From Dreissena polymorpha (Eukaryota > Mollusca > Bivalvia > Myida > Dreissenidae): a stretch of DNA of 64,000 nt. A program made the translations under genes and the position numbers. Below are positions 12,878 through 22,922 of the stretch, piece by piece. Each line of letters opens with the position of its first letter. Positions within the stretch are counted from its first letter, which is position 1. The notes beneath the pieces are model-generated. The model saw nothing but the letters and a program-made list of their open reading frames with translations, was not told the DNA's origin and did no database searches. The stretch lies in the NCBI RefSeq assembly GCF_020536995.1, contig NC_068357.1, positions 65,625,378 through 65,689,377 on the forward strand, read 5' to 3'.

Positions 12878-13288
12878 CATCCCACAAATGACCACCACAC
12901 CCTCACACTATACCCCCACCCCACCCCCCCACCCCACCCCCCCCCCCAATTTTTATTTTATTTTATTTTATTTTATTTTTTTTTTAAGATCATCTCACAA
13001 ATTACCACCACACCCTCACACTATACCCCCCCCCCCATTTTTTTTTTTAAAACGGTTATGTTTGAAATACCGTCCAACCATCGCACCCAAACCCCCCCCC
13101 CCCCCCCCCGATTTTTTTTTTTTTTTTTTTTCGCTTTTTTGGAAGATAATGTAATAAATGTCCACAACCCCACACTATACACCCCTCTTCACTCCACTCC
13201 TCCCTCCTTTGTGATTGAAAATGAAAGTCCCTTCACCTTTAAAAAGAAAATAGATGAGCGGTCTGCACCCGCAAGGCGGTGCTCTTGT
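11583..13288 (+). mobile_element. Pearl/Helentron-like repeat, family B, copy 1 (six core units)
   Basis: Starts with a T-run and AGCTCATCTATTTT (11588-11601), whose exact reverse complement AAAATAGATGAGC lies at 13247-13259. Between them are about six tandem units of roughly 173 bp, each with TTAAGTTTTGYGTTTAGGTCC and TATCATRAGGGGACTG-like words, then a poly-pyrimidine minisatellite. The end holds a GC hairpin (GCACCCGC AA GGCGGTGC) followed by TCTTGT. A second, more intact start is at 63719. The near-terminal inverted repeats, tandem core and 3' hairpin support a Helentron-related element. Confidence 0.75.
12785..13145. repeat. Poly-pyrimidine minisatellite (C-runs and T-runs)
   Basis: Three diverged units of about 115-150 bp, each a stretch AAGATCATCCCACAAATGACC-like plus CACACTATACCCC, then long C-runs and long T-runs. 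Nearly every base on the plus strand within the runs is a pyrimidine. The proline/phenylalanine-rich frames here are artefacts. The tract lies inside the family B element. Confidence 0.85.
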
Positions 13289-13324
13289 CTGTCTACTTCA
13301 TGTCCTGTTTATTTAATGTTACCC

Positions 13325-13400
13325 AGCGAAAAAATACCTGTCAACCATGGGGATTGAACCCAGGACCTCCAGGTTCCAAATCAGGCAGACACTCAGTCTC
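13325..13400 (-). repeat. tRNA-like remnant (possible SINE piece)
   Basis: On the minus strand GGTCCTGGGTTCAATCCCC looks like a T arm with B box, but no matching A box or acceptor stem is clear. Could be a decayed tRNA-derived SINE. Confidence 0.3.
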
Positions 13401-13849
13401 TTCTGCATCACTATAAAAGCTAGCTTATAAAGCAAGGCAGTATAAGTTCTCCTTATATCAAACCCTCCTTCATTATGAAATTGATACGTATCAATTGAAT
13501 TGATGGACATAATGACATAGTCACCTTGGCATGCCATTTCTGAAATTGAATTCAATAATGCACCCTAGTTGGCACTTGATGAAATTCAATAATTATCATG
13601 AATTATTTGCCCTTTTGACCATTTCTTTCTTGATATGATATGGATATATATAAAACGGATAAGATTAACAGATATAAAAGTCTGTTTTATTAAACCTAAC
13701 AAGGAGCTTGCAGTAACACACCACCAACACTTTTATTTGTTCACTTGCCAATAACACAATTTTGGAACGTAAGAGACACAATTTTCCTTCCTTTGAGGAT
13801 TTTTTTCAGCCAGAAATTATAATTTATTTATTTAATGCTTTCCGGTGGT

Positions 13850-14216
13850 TTATAGAGAAATATCAGTGAATTAAAACTGATAATTTCACTGTTTCAAACA
13901 GTGAAAATTATCAGTGAGAATTATCGATAATTTTCATTGTTTACTGTGAAATGACGTCATTTTTTTGACGAAATGACGTCATTATCCCAGCAAAATTCGT
14001 TAGTTAAACTCTTGAACAATGTATATAAACTGTGAAAAATGCATTAAATAAAAAGAAAATTTGTTGGATTCGGTGGATTATGGACTTTAATTCACTCGTG
14101 ATCATAGAAAACATATATTTTCACTCGTGGCTGCGCCACTCGTGAAAATATTATTTTCTATGATCACTCGTGAATTAAAATCGATAATCCACCGGATCCA
14201 ACAAATATCCTCTATG
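13850..14216. repeat. Cluster of three foldbacks with two CRE-like TGACGTCA sites
   Basis: First hairpin about 13877-13916 (ACTGATAATTTCACTG / CAGTGAAAATTATCAGT). Then two perfect TGACGTCA palindromes separated by TTTTTTTGACGAAA (13953-13982). Then a large imperfect foldback 14059-14216 whose arms begin ATTTGTTGGATTCGGTGG and meet at GTGGCTGCGCCAC. A related TGACGTCA-plus-ACAGT stretch occurs at about 52970-53010, so this is a repeat family. Confidence 0.7.
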
Positions 14217-15510
14217 TAATATTTTAGATTTGCAAATGGTCATTTCCCAGTAGTTTATAAGGAACGTTAACAACACACGATGCATACTCTTAAGAATACT
14301 TACCTCTTAACCTATTAATATAACTTGGCAATATCAATAATAAAACAATTTACAAACCTTAAGTCATATATTGTCATTTGTCAAGATATTTAAAATTACA
14401 TTCTAAATGTGTACATTTGTATGTATTAAAAGTTGACTTAAATCTTTTCATTTGAAGTTCACCTGAGCACAGCATTCTCATTGTGAGCTCTTGTGATTGC
14501 CTTTTGTGCATCATGCATCGTTAACATTTGCTTTGTTAACACTCCAGAGGCGACATTTATTGTCCTATCTTCATGAAATTTATCATAATATTTGTCCCAT
14601 TGATATTTTGGGCCAGTTCAAAACTTTATCTCATGTCAAAACTAGGTTACTCGGTCAAATTAAAGAAATAGGTTATTAACACTCTAGAAGACACATGTAT
14701 GATCATTTGCTACAACATTTATTTTGTTCTAATGGTATATCAGCTGAGTTTGAAAATGTTTCCAGTACTTTTGTTATGCCGGAGATTTAGTGTTTGAGAC
14801 GCAGTTCCTCGTTGATTGGGGAAGACACGCAAAGGCAACTCACAAAGTGTTTATTAGTTATGTGTTTATTTTCACAAAGTATGTTAACCGCAATAATAAC
14901 CAAAGTCCATAACACAGTTCTGACACACAGTTTTAATTATTAAGTTAAATAAATGTTTTATTAGAATGTTTTCCTATAATTTTTAATGAAGTATATCACA
15001 CAGAAAATCACAAAGTCAATTGTCACACAGTAAGGCTAAAGTCTATATATTTCTCATGTTCAATATTCTTCAGTTTTATATCAAATGTCTAAACAGTTGT
15101 CTAGACCATAGTGAATGGCTTTATATTTATTTAGCAATCAAGAATATCAATTTATAAAAAGTTGTAATATAAAGTTGTAATTAGCTTAGAATGCTTGGGT
15201 ATTATGGGATAAAATTATGTAACATAAGCTGTCATTGTTTGCTTAAAGCTAATGGCTTGAAATTATGATGATTGGGTATTATTATTAATATCATGTACAA
15301 ATGGCCGCATTAATCTTTAATAACAGCACTGCAAATGTAACTATTTTACTTTTAAATTGAAACTAAATTATATTTAAACTTAGCAGTTAAAACATGTTGT
15401 ATTAACATATATCTTTAAACTAAAACTAAATAACACTTACATATTATAACTAAATAATATTTAACTTTAATAAATATATTGATCAATCATTATGTAATTT
15501 GGGGTGCATA
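14217..15510. other. Intergenic AT-rich DNA, no gene seen
   Basis: No domain-bearing frame, no clear repeat. Confidence 0.5.
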
Positions 15511-15511
15511 A

Positions 15512-16200
15512 CACTTTGAAAAACAGGGCTGCCAGGGAGCAGGGAAGTTTTCTTATATGCCTATAGTTAAACTTTGATTGCTCTCCTCAATTCAATTTTT
15601 ATGCCCCCGGTAGCTGAGCATATAGCAGTCTATGGGTCTTCCTACATGACTTACCAATCAAGTTTGAGTTTTGTTCTAGTCCATCAAATTTTGACGAAGT
15701 TTCAAGCCTTCCAGTCTTTTGATTTTTGACAAAGTTACAAGCCTTGATCTTAAAGATTTTTTTCTAAAATAGCTGCTTCGCGGCTACAAAGTGCAGTAGG
15801 GGACATTGTGTATTATAAACATAGCTCTCAGTGATATTTTTTACAAATTTTCTCATCTGAGTCCTGGGACTCAATACCTTGCAAATCTATGAGTCCAGGA
15901 ATTAAAAGAATGAGTCCAAATATTAAACGATATTGTTGTTTGAGAAATTTCAATGCATTTTTGGGACTCACATACTTCAAAACTTTGCATACCTAGAGGT
16001 TTTTGTGAGTTCAGGACGCAGGCCTTGCAGGTAAAATCACTGAGCTCTTGTTATTCCAATATGCATGAAACTTGGTCAGAACACATATTCTAATGATATC
16101 TGGACCAAGTTTAAAAAGGGTCAGGGTCTGTTAAAAAACATGGCTGCCAGGGGGCTGGGCAGTTTTCCTTATATGGCTAGAGTAAAACCTTGTTAACACA
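15512..16200 (+). mobile_element. Pearl/Helentron-like repeat, family D, nested in another tandem-core repeat
   Basis: At 15597 a T-run and head ATGCCCCCGGTAGCTGAG begin an element that ends about 16051 at CACTGAGCTCTTGTT. It is flanked by two copies of a different core word (GCTGCCAGGGAGCAGGGAAG at about 15528 and GCTGCCAGGGGGCTGGGCAG at about 16144), so it appears to have landed in an older array. It ends about 200 bases ahead of the BTB gene's start codon. Confidence 0.55.
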
Positions 16201-16402
16201 CTTTTTTTTATCAGTTAGTTCTATAATTTCTTGGTAGACTTTTGTGATATTTAAATAACACAATACTATATATGTATTGCAAATAGTGGAGATAATCTGA
16301 TTATTCTTTTAAAAGTGTGTGTTTTAAATTAGTTAAATTCAAAATCCCTTTAGTTTTAAACATACATGTCATTTTTATTCCAAAGATCATTAATTCACAA
16401 GA

Positions 16403-16670
16403 ATGGCCGCCAGATTTGTTGACAACTCCTGCGACACAACGCGGCAGCTACTGCAGCTTTATCAATCTGGCGACCTCTCCGACCTCATCCTGAAAGTAGG
16501 TCAGCGTAAGTTCAAGACCCACCGTCTCATCCTGTGTGTTGCCAGCGACGTGTTCCGCACAATGCTGATGAGTGATATGTGGCCGGAAGGGCGGAGTAGA
16601 AAAGTGGTCCTTTGTGAGGATGCAGAATGTGAAGCTGCTTTTGACTGCTTTTTGACGTACATCTACAGTG
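16403..16670 (+). CDS. BTB gene exon 1
   Basis: Starts at ATGGCCGCC, ends with the first base of a Gly codon at donor GTATGT (16671). It covers the first two thirds of the BTB domain, ending at the conserved YIYSG turn. Confidence 0.9.
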
Positions 16671-19109
16671 GTATGTTTTACATTGTAATTATCGCATGGT
16701 ACAATGTATTATTAAAGCGCTGACAGTAGAAAGAGGCTGCTTGAGACTAAAAACACACAAGCATTACAACAAAATTGAATTTTAATTGTTACAAACAGGT
16801 GTACATAAACAAACCTCTTCAAATATCTGTCCTATTCTTTGACAGGACTTTGGGTCAATTCCTGGCATATAAATAAAATACAGTCTCCAACTTTTACTAA
16901 CCCTATTCTACTCTTTAGTTATCTCGGAATATTTGACTTAATCTATGTTTCTAATTGCCATGTTTATTCGACATAATATTTGACTTAGTTGTATTTGGAA
17001 TCTTTATTACAATGAAATAACTTCAAAGTCTAAATATTTGTTTTTTTAGCTCCACTGGCCAGAGGCCAGCGGGGCTTATGTCATGGTCCTGTGTCTGTTG
17101 TGCGTGCGCGTGTGCGTCCATGCGTGTGTTAACTTTCCAATTCTGCTCCTAAACTACAAGTCCAATTTTGATAAAACTTCTCACAAATGTTCCTGGGGTG
17201 AACCTCTTTCAAATTTGTTCAAATTTTGCCCCTGGGGTCAAATTTGACCCCACCCCGGGGGTCAATAAATTGAACATATGCTTATATAAAGCCTATTTTG
17301 TGAAAACTTTAAAAATCTTTTTGTCCATAACCATTGGGCCTAGTGCTACCACATTTGGTATGTGGTGACATTTAATAGTTCTCTACTTTGTTTGTTCAAA
17401 TTATGCCCCTGGGGTCAAATTTGACCCTGCCCCGGGGGTCACAAAACTGAACATATGCTTATATAAAGCCTCTTTTGTGCAAATTTTAAACATCTTCCTG
17501 TCCATAACCATTGGGCCTAGGGCTACCAAATTGGTATGTATTTTGCATATGTCATGAACTATATAAGTAACAGAAACTTTGAAACCTACAAACACTTTTT
17601 GGAATTTTGGAAAAAGATTCATGATTGAATGAAGGAACTTTCATTAATCTTGAAGAACATGCGTAGATTTGATCTTCAGCATCTAAAAATATTTGAAATA
17701 GAAATAACGACAATATCTTTTGGAGAGATAAATGTACCTACGTTATAAGCAAATGACCTGTGCGACAATACCCAGGCTTTTTAGTCTGTTTAGTTAACAC
17801 CGTAGTAACGTTTTCCATATATAAAAATGGTCACCCTTCCAACTTTAAGCGCCCAATGGGACGAGGGATAGAAAGAGAGTCACATGCTTGAGTACATTTC
17901 AACCCATGCTTATTGCACGCTTTTTTCGCATAAAAAACAGTGGAGCGATACAGGGCCATCATGGCCCTCTTGTTTAAGTTTTATATACGTGTCTGTGTTT
18001 CTGTTTTTCTCAAAGGCCAAGTTGAACTGAGAAAGGACAATGTGTTACCCCTGCTTACTTTAGCAGACAAGTACAATGTCCCTAGATTGGCAGCGTCCTG
18101 CATTGACTATATGAAAGCATCATGCTGTCCAGAAACAGTCTGTAACGTTTTCTCCTGGCTACACTATGCCATAATGTGTGGGTATAGAGAAGTGGAACAG
18201 AGATGCACTCAGTTTATGGCATGTAATTTTGACAGGGTTATCAAAACATTTGAGTTTAGTTCTATTGCTCCAGAGGTGTTGAAGATGTTTCTAGAGCATC
18301 CACATCTGACAGTGAGCAGTGAGTATCATCTGTATTTGGCAGTGAAAAGATGGCTACTTCACTATTTCTCACTGACAGGAAATACAGATGCCAAAATGTT
18401 CCACCACTTTATGTCACAAATAAATTTTCCTTTGATGCAGTTCAGTGAAATTCTCAAATTAGAAAAGGAGATCGTACCGGAATTCGAGTCCTTCTATCTG
18501 AAAACAGTGTTCTCATTTCTCCGCTACCAAAAAGGTGCTGAAAAAATCGCGCCCAAAAGTGCGCAGGAAACGTTTAAGGAGAGAGAATGGTGCATACCGA
18601 GAATTTATCCCACTGAAACCTGGAGCACAGACATGGTAATTGACAATGTCTTGCAATTGCGGGAGGGTGAAGTGAGGGGAGCATTCTTTAGTACGCCTCT
18701 GAATTATGCAGATTCGGAGCTCGGCATGCACCAAGACTGGCATGTGATGTTCTACCCACGCGGGGTTGTTTACCAGTCATGCCAGATGATTGGTATCCCT
18801 AGAAACATCATCAATCCGGGCGGGGAGTTTCACACAGTGAGGCTGGCTCTGTCAACTGAATGTCAGCAACGACAAAAGTTTAAAATCTCGGTCCTCATAT
18901 ACAGTGTCTACAGCGATGGGCCGGAATACGTGTATTGCGTGAAGTCGACGGATGCAATATTTGACAAGGACTGTTCGCTGTTCAATTTTGATGGTATTAT
19001 TCCCTACGATGAAGTTCTGGCAAGTCATTCGCCCTTCAGGATAGGTGACAGTATTAAAATGAAAATTGTTATCAGACCATTGGCTGTTAAGACAAATGTG
19101 GCTTCATAA
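16403..19109 (+). CDS. BTB-BACK protein, BTBD17-like (2 exons, 453 aa)
   Basis: Joined exons 16403-16670 and 18016-19109 encode 453 residues. Residues about 24-125 form a BTB/POZ fold (GDLSDLILKVGQRKFKTHR; FLTYIYSG before the splice, QVELRKDNVLPLLTLADKY after it). A BACK region follows (AIMCGYREVEQRC to LAVKRWLLHY). The C-terminal 170 residues (FFSTPLNYADSELG, QDWHVMFYPRGVVY) resemble the last domain of BTBD17, which is why I prefer that name over BTBD3/6 or kelch-type proteins. BTB-BACK proteins often act as Cullin-3 adaptors; for BTBD17 the role is poorly known. The start is fixed by an in-frame TAA 12 bases upstream. No signal peptide is seen, unlike what I recall of vertebrate BTBD17. The orthology is from memory. 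Confidence 0.85.
17041..17974 (+). mobile_element. Pearl/Helentron-like repeat, family C, in the BTB intron
   Basis: Begins with a T-run and AGCTCCACTGGCCAGAGG; its reverse complement word AGTGGAGC is at 17939-17946. Two core units of about 176 bp each carry a GGGGTCAAATTTGACCCC-type palindrome (about 17235 and 17411) and ATAACCATTGGGCCTAG. A hairpin AGGGCCAT C ATGGCCCT (17952-17968) and CTTGTT end it at 17974, only 41 bases before the exon 2 acceptor boundary. Confidence 0.75.
18016..19109 (+). CDS. BTB gene exon 2 (last coding exon)
   Basis: Follows a pyrimidine-rich tract and acceptor CTCAAAG (18015). The first two bases complete the Gly codon, restoring frame into QVELRKDNVLP. Stop TAA at 19107-19109. 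The longer frame that starts at 17940 reads through the end of a repeat and is not used. Confidence 0.9.
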
Positions 19110-19814
19110 GTGGACATGCTGAAAATGTGTTTTAAAAGAACATTAACAAGGCAAACTAACAGGGAAATATCCTTTGCTTACTTCTTTTTAATTATTATGT
19201 TATTAAATTTTAATGTTTATTACCAGAGAGAAATTGTAAAGAAAAAATCACCTTTTTTGTTCCACTTCTTTTCGGCATATGAGCACTAACTTTTGTGGTC
19301 AAGAAATGCTAGGATATAAGAGTATAATATTCAAAATAGCCTACTTAAGTGTTTTGGGGGTTATACATACAGTCATTTTCTGTGTCTACAGTAGTGCATT
19401 GATCATTTCTTAATATACTTTAGTATTTAACTAACTTGTTATTAAGTTATATATTTTATATTATATAAGCAATTCGCTGTTTTTATTTGTTTATGTTTAT
19501 TTAAAAAGTTCACTTGTATAAACAAATGTTTTGAATATGCAATCGGCTTCATGTATATGCACTTACTCCATGTATTCCAAAAAGATATTGTATATCTGTG
19601 TAGATTTACATATATGATTTATATACATGTATAATTGTATATATAGTTGCAGTTGCTTTGTCATTGTTACTACAACTAGAAGTGTTATATGCTTTACATG
19701 TATGTTATTAAAAATTTGAAAATATTGTCAAAGAAGCTCTATGAGGATAATGTATTCACATTTTCTGAAGTGTATTATAAGTTGTTTCACCAAAACTTTG
19801 TGCTGCTAATTAAT
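19110..19814. other. 3' flank of the BTB gene
   Basis: AT-rich sequence that probably includes the 3' UTR. I found no canonical AATAAA here, so the polyadenylation site is not placed. Confidence 0.5.
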
Positions 19815-20086
19815 CATATGAGTCGTGTTTTGAGAAAACTGGGCATAATGCATGTGTGTAAAATGTCGTCCCAGATTAGCCTGTGCAGTCCTTACAGGCT
19901 AATCAGGGAAGACACTTTCAGCTTTTATGACATTTTTTCGTTTAAATGAAGTCTCTACTTAGCAAAAATCCAATTAAGGCGGAAAGTGTCGTCCCTGATT
20001 AGCCTGTCCGGACTGCACAGGCTAATCTGGGACGACACTTTACGCACATGCATTATGCCCAGTTTTCTCAGAACACGACTCATATG
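19815..20086. mobile_element. 272-bp foldback element with two internal hairpins, copy 1 (most intact)
   Basis: Terminal inverted repeats of about 38 bases: CATATGAGTCGTGTTTTGAG on the left and its near-exact complement at 20049-20086. Inside are two hairpins, each made of GTCGTCCCTGATTAGCCTGT-like arms facing ACAGGCTAATCTGGGACGAC. No coding sequence, so a non-autonomous (MITE-like) element. Further copies: 20195-20650, 57717-57937 and 59413-59650. Confidence 0.85.
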
Positions 20087-20194
20087 TTCATACTTATAAT
20101 AAAACCAGTTCAGAGTTTCATAATTAACTTCTGGCTAAATTGATGCATTTTGACACACTTATATAATGTTTACCCATAATAGTTTAAGTGAGCT

Positions 20195-20650
20195 GCTCTC
20201 TGACGCGGCTTTATGCATGTTGGTATAGTGTTGTCCCAGATTATCCAGTGTAATCTGTACCGGCTAATTGGGACAACACTGTCTGCTTCTATGGTATGGT
20301 ATGGCTTTTTAGGAAAGTCTTTTTAAACAAAAATTCAGTCTAGGCAGAAAGTTTCGTCCCCGATAAGCCTGTTCTGATAGGCTGGTCTGTGACTACTTTG
20401 TACTCACGTGCATTAAGCCTCTGTTCTGATAGGCTGGTCTGTGACTACACTGTACTCACATGCATTAAGCCTCTGTTCTGATAGGCTGGTCTGTGACTAC
20501 ACTGTACTCACATGCATTAAGCCTCTGTTTTGATAGGCTGGTCTGTGACTACACTGTACTCTGATAGGCTGGTCTGTGACAACACTGTACTCTGATAGGC
20601 TGGTCTGTGACTACACTGTACTCAGGTGCATTAAGCCCTGTTTTCCCAGA
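20195..20650. mobile_element. Two-hairpin foldback element, copy 2, with internal tandem expansion
   Basis: A diverged copy of the 19815 family (GTGTTGTCCCAGATTATCC, GTCCCCGATAAGCCTG). Its right half has expanded into tandem units of about 52 bases containing TGATAGGCTGGTCTGTGACT, three with CACATGCATTAAGCC and then two shorter ones (20380-20630). Confidence 0.7.
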
Positions 20651-20891
20651 GCAATATTCAAATATTGTTTTTAAAGGGTAAGTACATGATTGACAATATT
20701 TCATTCCATTACAGTCATTTTTTACCATTATTATATTGTGGGTCTTGTTATTTTGTTCTGTTTGTCAGTTGTTCATTTTATACTTTATTTATATTAATAT
20801 GTCTTATGTTTTAGACACAAGTTTCATAGAAGTTTAAAATTGTATATTTTGGGGGTTTTACGAATGCTTCTCTAAACAAAGAGTTCTTAGT

Positions 20892-21631
20892 TAAGGGTGT
20901 CACGTTTAAACGTTTAAACGGTCGCGTTTCGTGTTTTGCTGAAAAACGTTTACCAAAACAGTAAACGTTTAAACGACAGTCAATATCAATATAATAAATA
21001 TTGGGGTGCAAATAACGCAGCCGACTAGCTGTACAAAGCGGATGGCACAGACATGAACGGACACTAACGGAAAATCTTCGCTACTTTCCGAAAATCTTAC
21101 AACGTGGCAACGAAACAGTATGCCGCCATCTTGAAATATTTTAATTGATTGATTAGCAAACTAAAACACCGCGGTAGCATGTTGAAAAGCAATATTTTAA
21201 CCAAATTATATATTGATTACGTTTTTGCTAGTTAACTGTTTTTTTCATTTTCTGCGGTCAAACGATATGCACATTGTATTTCATGTGCAAAATACGTGCA
21301 TTTGTTTCGGAGTGTCGTTTTCGGAAACAGTATTTTTCATCGATTTTACATTATTTTCGACGTTTTTTAAATTATTTTTATAGTATGACGAATACACATG
21401 TGTTGATACGGATGGTCTGTTTTATAATATTTTATGGTTTTAATATGACGTCATTGCGCGAATGGTATATGCACTGAATATTACTTCCGGAAATAACTAT
21501 TTTCAGTCTGGAAATGCGATGGTACTTAGGCTTTTTAAACGGACAAAGGGATACCGTTTAAACGGTAACGTTTCGTTTATTTCATTTCGTTTAAACGTTT
21601 AGAAAAATCTGTAAACGTGACACCCTTAGAC
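20892..21631. mobile_element. hAT-like non-autonomous element (740 bp)
   Basis: Inverted ends TAAGGGTGTCACGTTTA (20892-20908) and its complement at 21612-21628, with an eight-base direct repeat TTCTTAGT outside (20884-20891 and 21632-21639). An 8-bp target duplication is the hAT signature. The right end has three extra bases before the duplication. Several GTTTAAAC words cluster next to both ends, a layout seen where transposase binds subterminal motifs. No transposase frame is present. Confidence 0.65.
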
Positions 21632-21639
21632 TTCTTAGT

Positions 21640-22434
21640 CCAATTTTCATTAAATCCTTGTTTATGTTTGTTCTTTGTTTTAAAATTGAGGACCTTATTC
21701 CATGCTATTTTACGATTCCTTTTATTTGGTATTGTTTGTTCTCATCTTTGATTGAAGACATGTTTATATAAATGAAGATTGTTTCTGTTATGGGCATTTT
21801 ACATATGGACATTTGAGGTGTACATCCTATGTTTTTCGCGACTATAAGCTATATAAATAAATAGCATTTATGAATATTGAAGTCGGCGTTTGTACCTGAC
21901 CTTAATAAGCATTCTTGGTGAATGTACTTATTTCAAATAAAAATCTCTTTTTTGCTTTAGCTTACAAAAATTGGCGCATAATCTATTTTCTGACATTCAG
22001 TGGTATGGAATGCGAGTCTCGTGTGTTTTTGTTGAGATTTCATTTTTTAAATAACTCAATATGTGCTTTTTATATTCCTCAAAAAGTTCTTCACCAAAGA
22101 GCTTTGTTAATACCAGACCCAGAATTGCTGCTTCCACAAGTAGGCGCAGGTTAGGTTGGTCAGTGGTCCCACTCCGGACAGGTTTGGTTTAGTCTGGTTA
22201 TCCATCCCCCTGTCCCCCCCCCCCCCCCCCCCCCCCAATATCACAAGGCCACTGATACATTGAACTGGACAACATTAATATTCCAGTAAAAGTTAAACAC
22301 AAATGTTCCGCTGACAAATATTTAAAATTCGCCCCAACTGTAAATGTTGTTTGATTTGTATATGTGCATGTACATATTAGGTCGCACCGCCATTACAATT
22401 ACTGTTAAAATTGAATCGCAGTAAGCCTTGCGAG
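21640..22434. other. Intergenic DNA with poly-C run
   Basis: No gene seen. A run of C bases lies at about 22210-22236. Confidence 0.5.
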
Positions 22435-22438
22435 TTAA

Positions 22439-22645
22439 CCCTATGCATGCTGTGAAATTTGTCTTCTGCTAAAATGTTGTCTGCTGAATTTCTAAAATTA
22501 GCATTTTGTTCGATTTTTTTTCCATAAAATACTATCAGAATAGCAAACAGTTTGGATCCTGATGAGACACCACGTTCTGTGGCGTCTCATCTGGATCCAA
22601 ACTGTTTGCAAAGGCCTTCAAAATTCGGATCCAGCACTGAAAGAG
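22439..22645 (-). mobile_element. TTAA-flanked element with long BamHI-type hairpin, copy 1
   Basis: Flanked by TTAA (22435-22438 and 22646-22649). Ends are CCCTATGCATGC and, inward from the right, CTCTTTCAGTGC. The centre is a hairpin whose arms read GCAAACAGTTTGGATCC...GAGACRCCAC around a short loop. The copy at 54261-54465 is the same element in the other orientation and nearly the same length. Confidence 0.8.
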
Positions 22646-22792
22646 TTAATGATTGCTGTCAATACCACTACCAGGCAACGCTAGATGCACCGTATTGTAA
22701 GCACACTGAAAATGCCAAGTTCTCGAAACACATTGAAAAGAAACATAGCCTGCCAAGTTTAGCGAGTGCCTGCTTTCACACTTTGAAGTTAA

Positions 22793-22918
22793 CCCTCTGA
22801 GCGCTGGAACCGGATTTTGAAGTATTCTTTGAAAAAAAAATCAGAAAAGAAAATGCTAATTTTAGAAATTTAGCAGACAACATTTTAGCAGACGACAAAT
22901 TTCCCAGCATGCAAAGGG
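22793..22918 (+). mobile_element. TTAA-flanked element of the same family, copy 2, hairpin missing
   Basis: Flanked by TTAA (22789-22792 and 22919-22922). It matches the ends and the GCTAATTTTAGAAATT and GACGACAAATTTCCCAGCATG parts of the family, but the central hairpin of about 80 bases is absent, leaving 126 bp. Confidence 0.75.
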
Positions 22919-22922
22919 TTAA

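Noticed and set aside
12888-13357. Proline/phenylalanine-rich frames
   Set aside because: They translate the poly-C and poly-T minisatellite.
17940-18015. A start codon at 17940 for the BTB protein
   Set aside because: The bases are the tail of a family C repeat and an intron end; splicing from 16670 to 18016 restores the BTB domain exactly.
20895-21628. Mariner-type element with TA duplication
   Set aside because: TA also flanks shorter ends, but the eight-base TTCTTAGT duplication is more specific and favours hAT.
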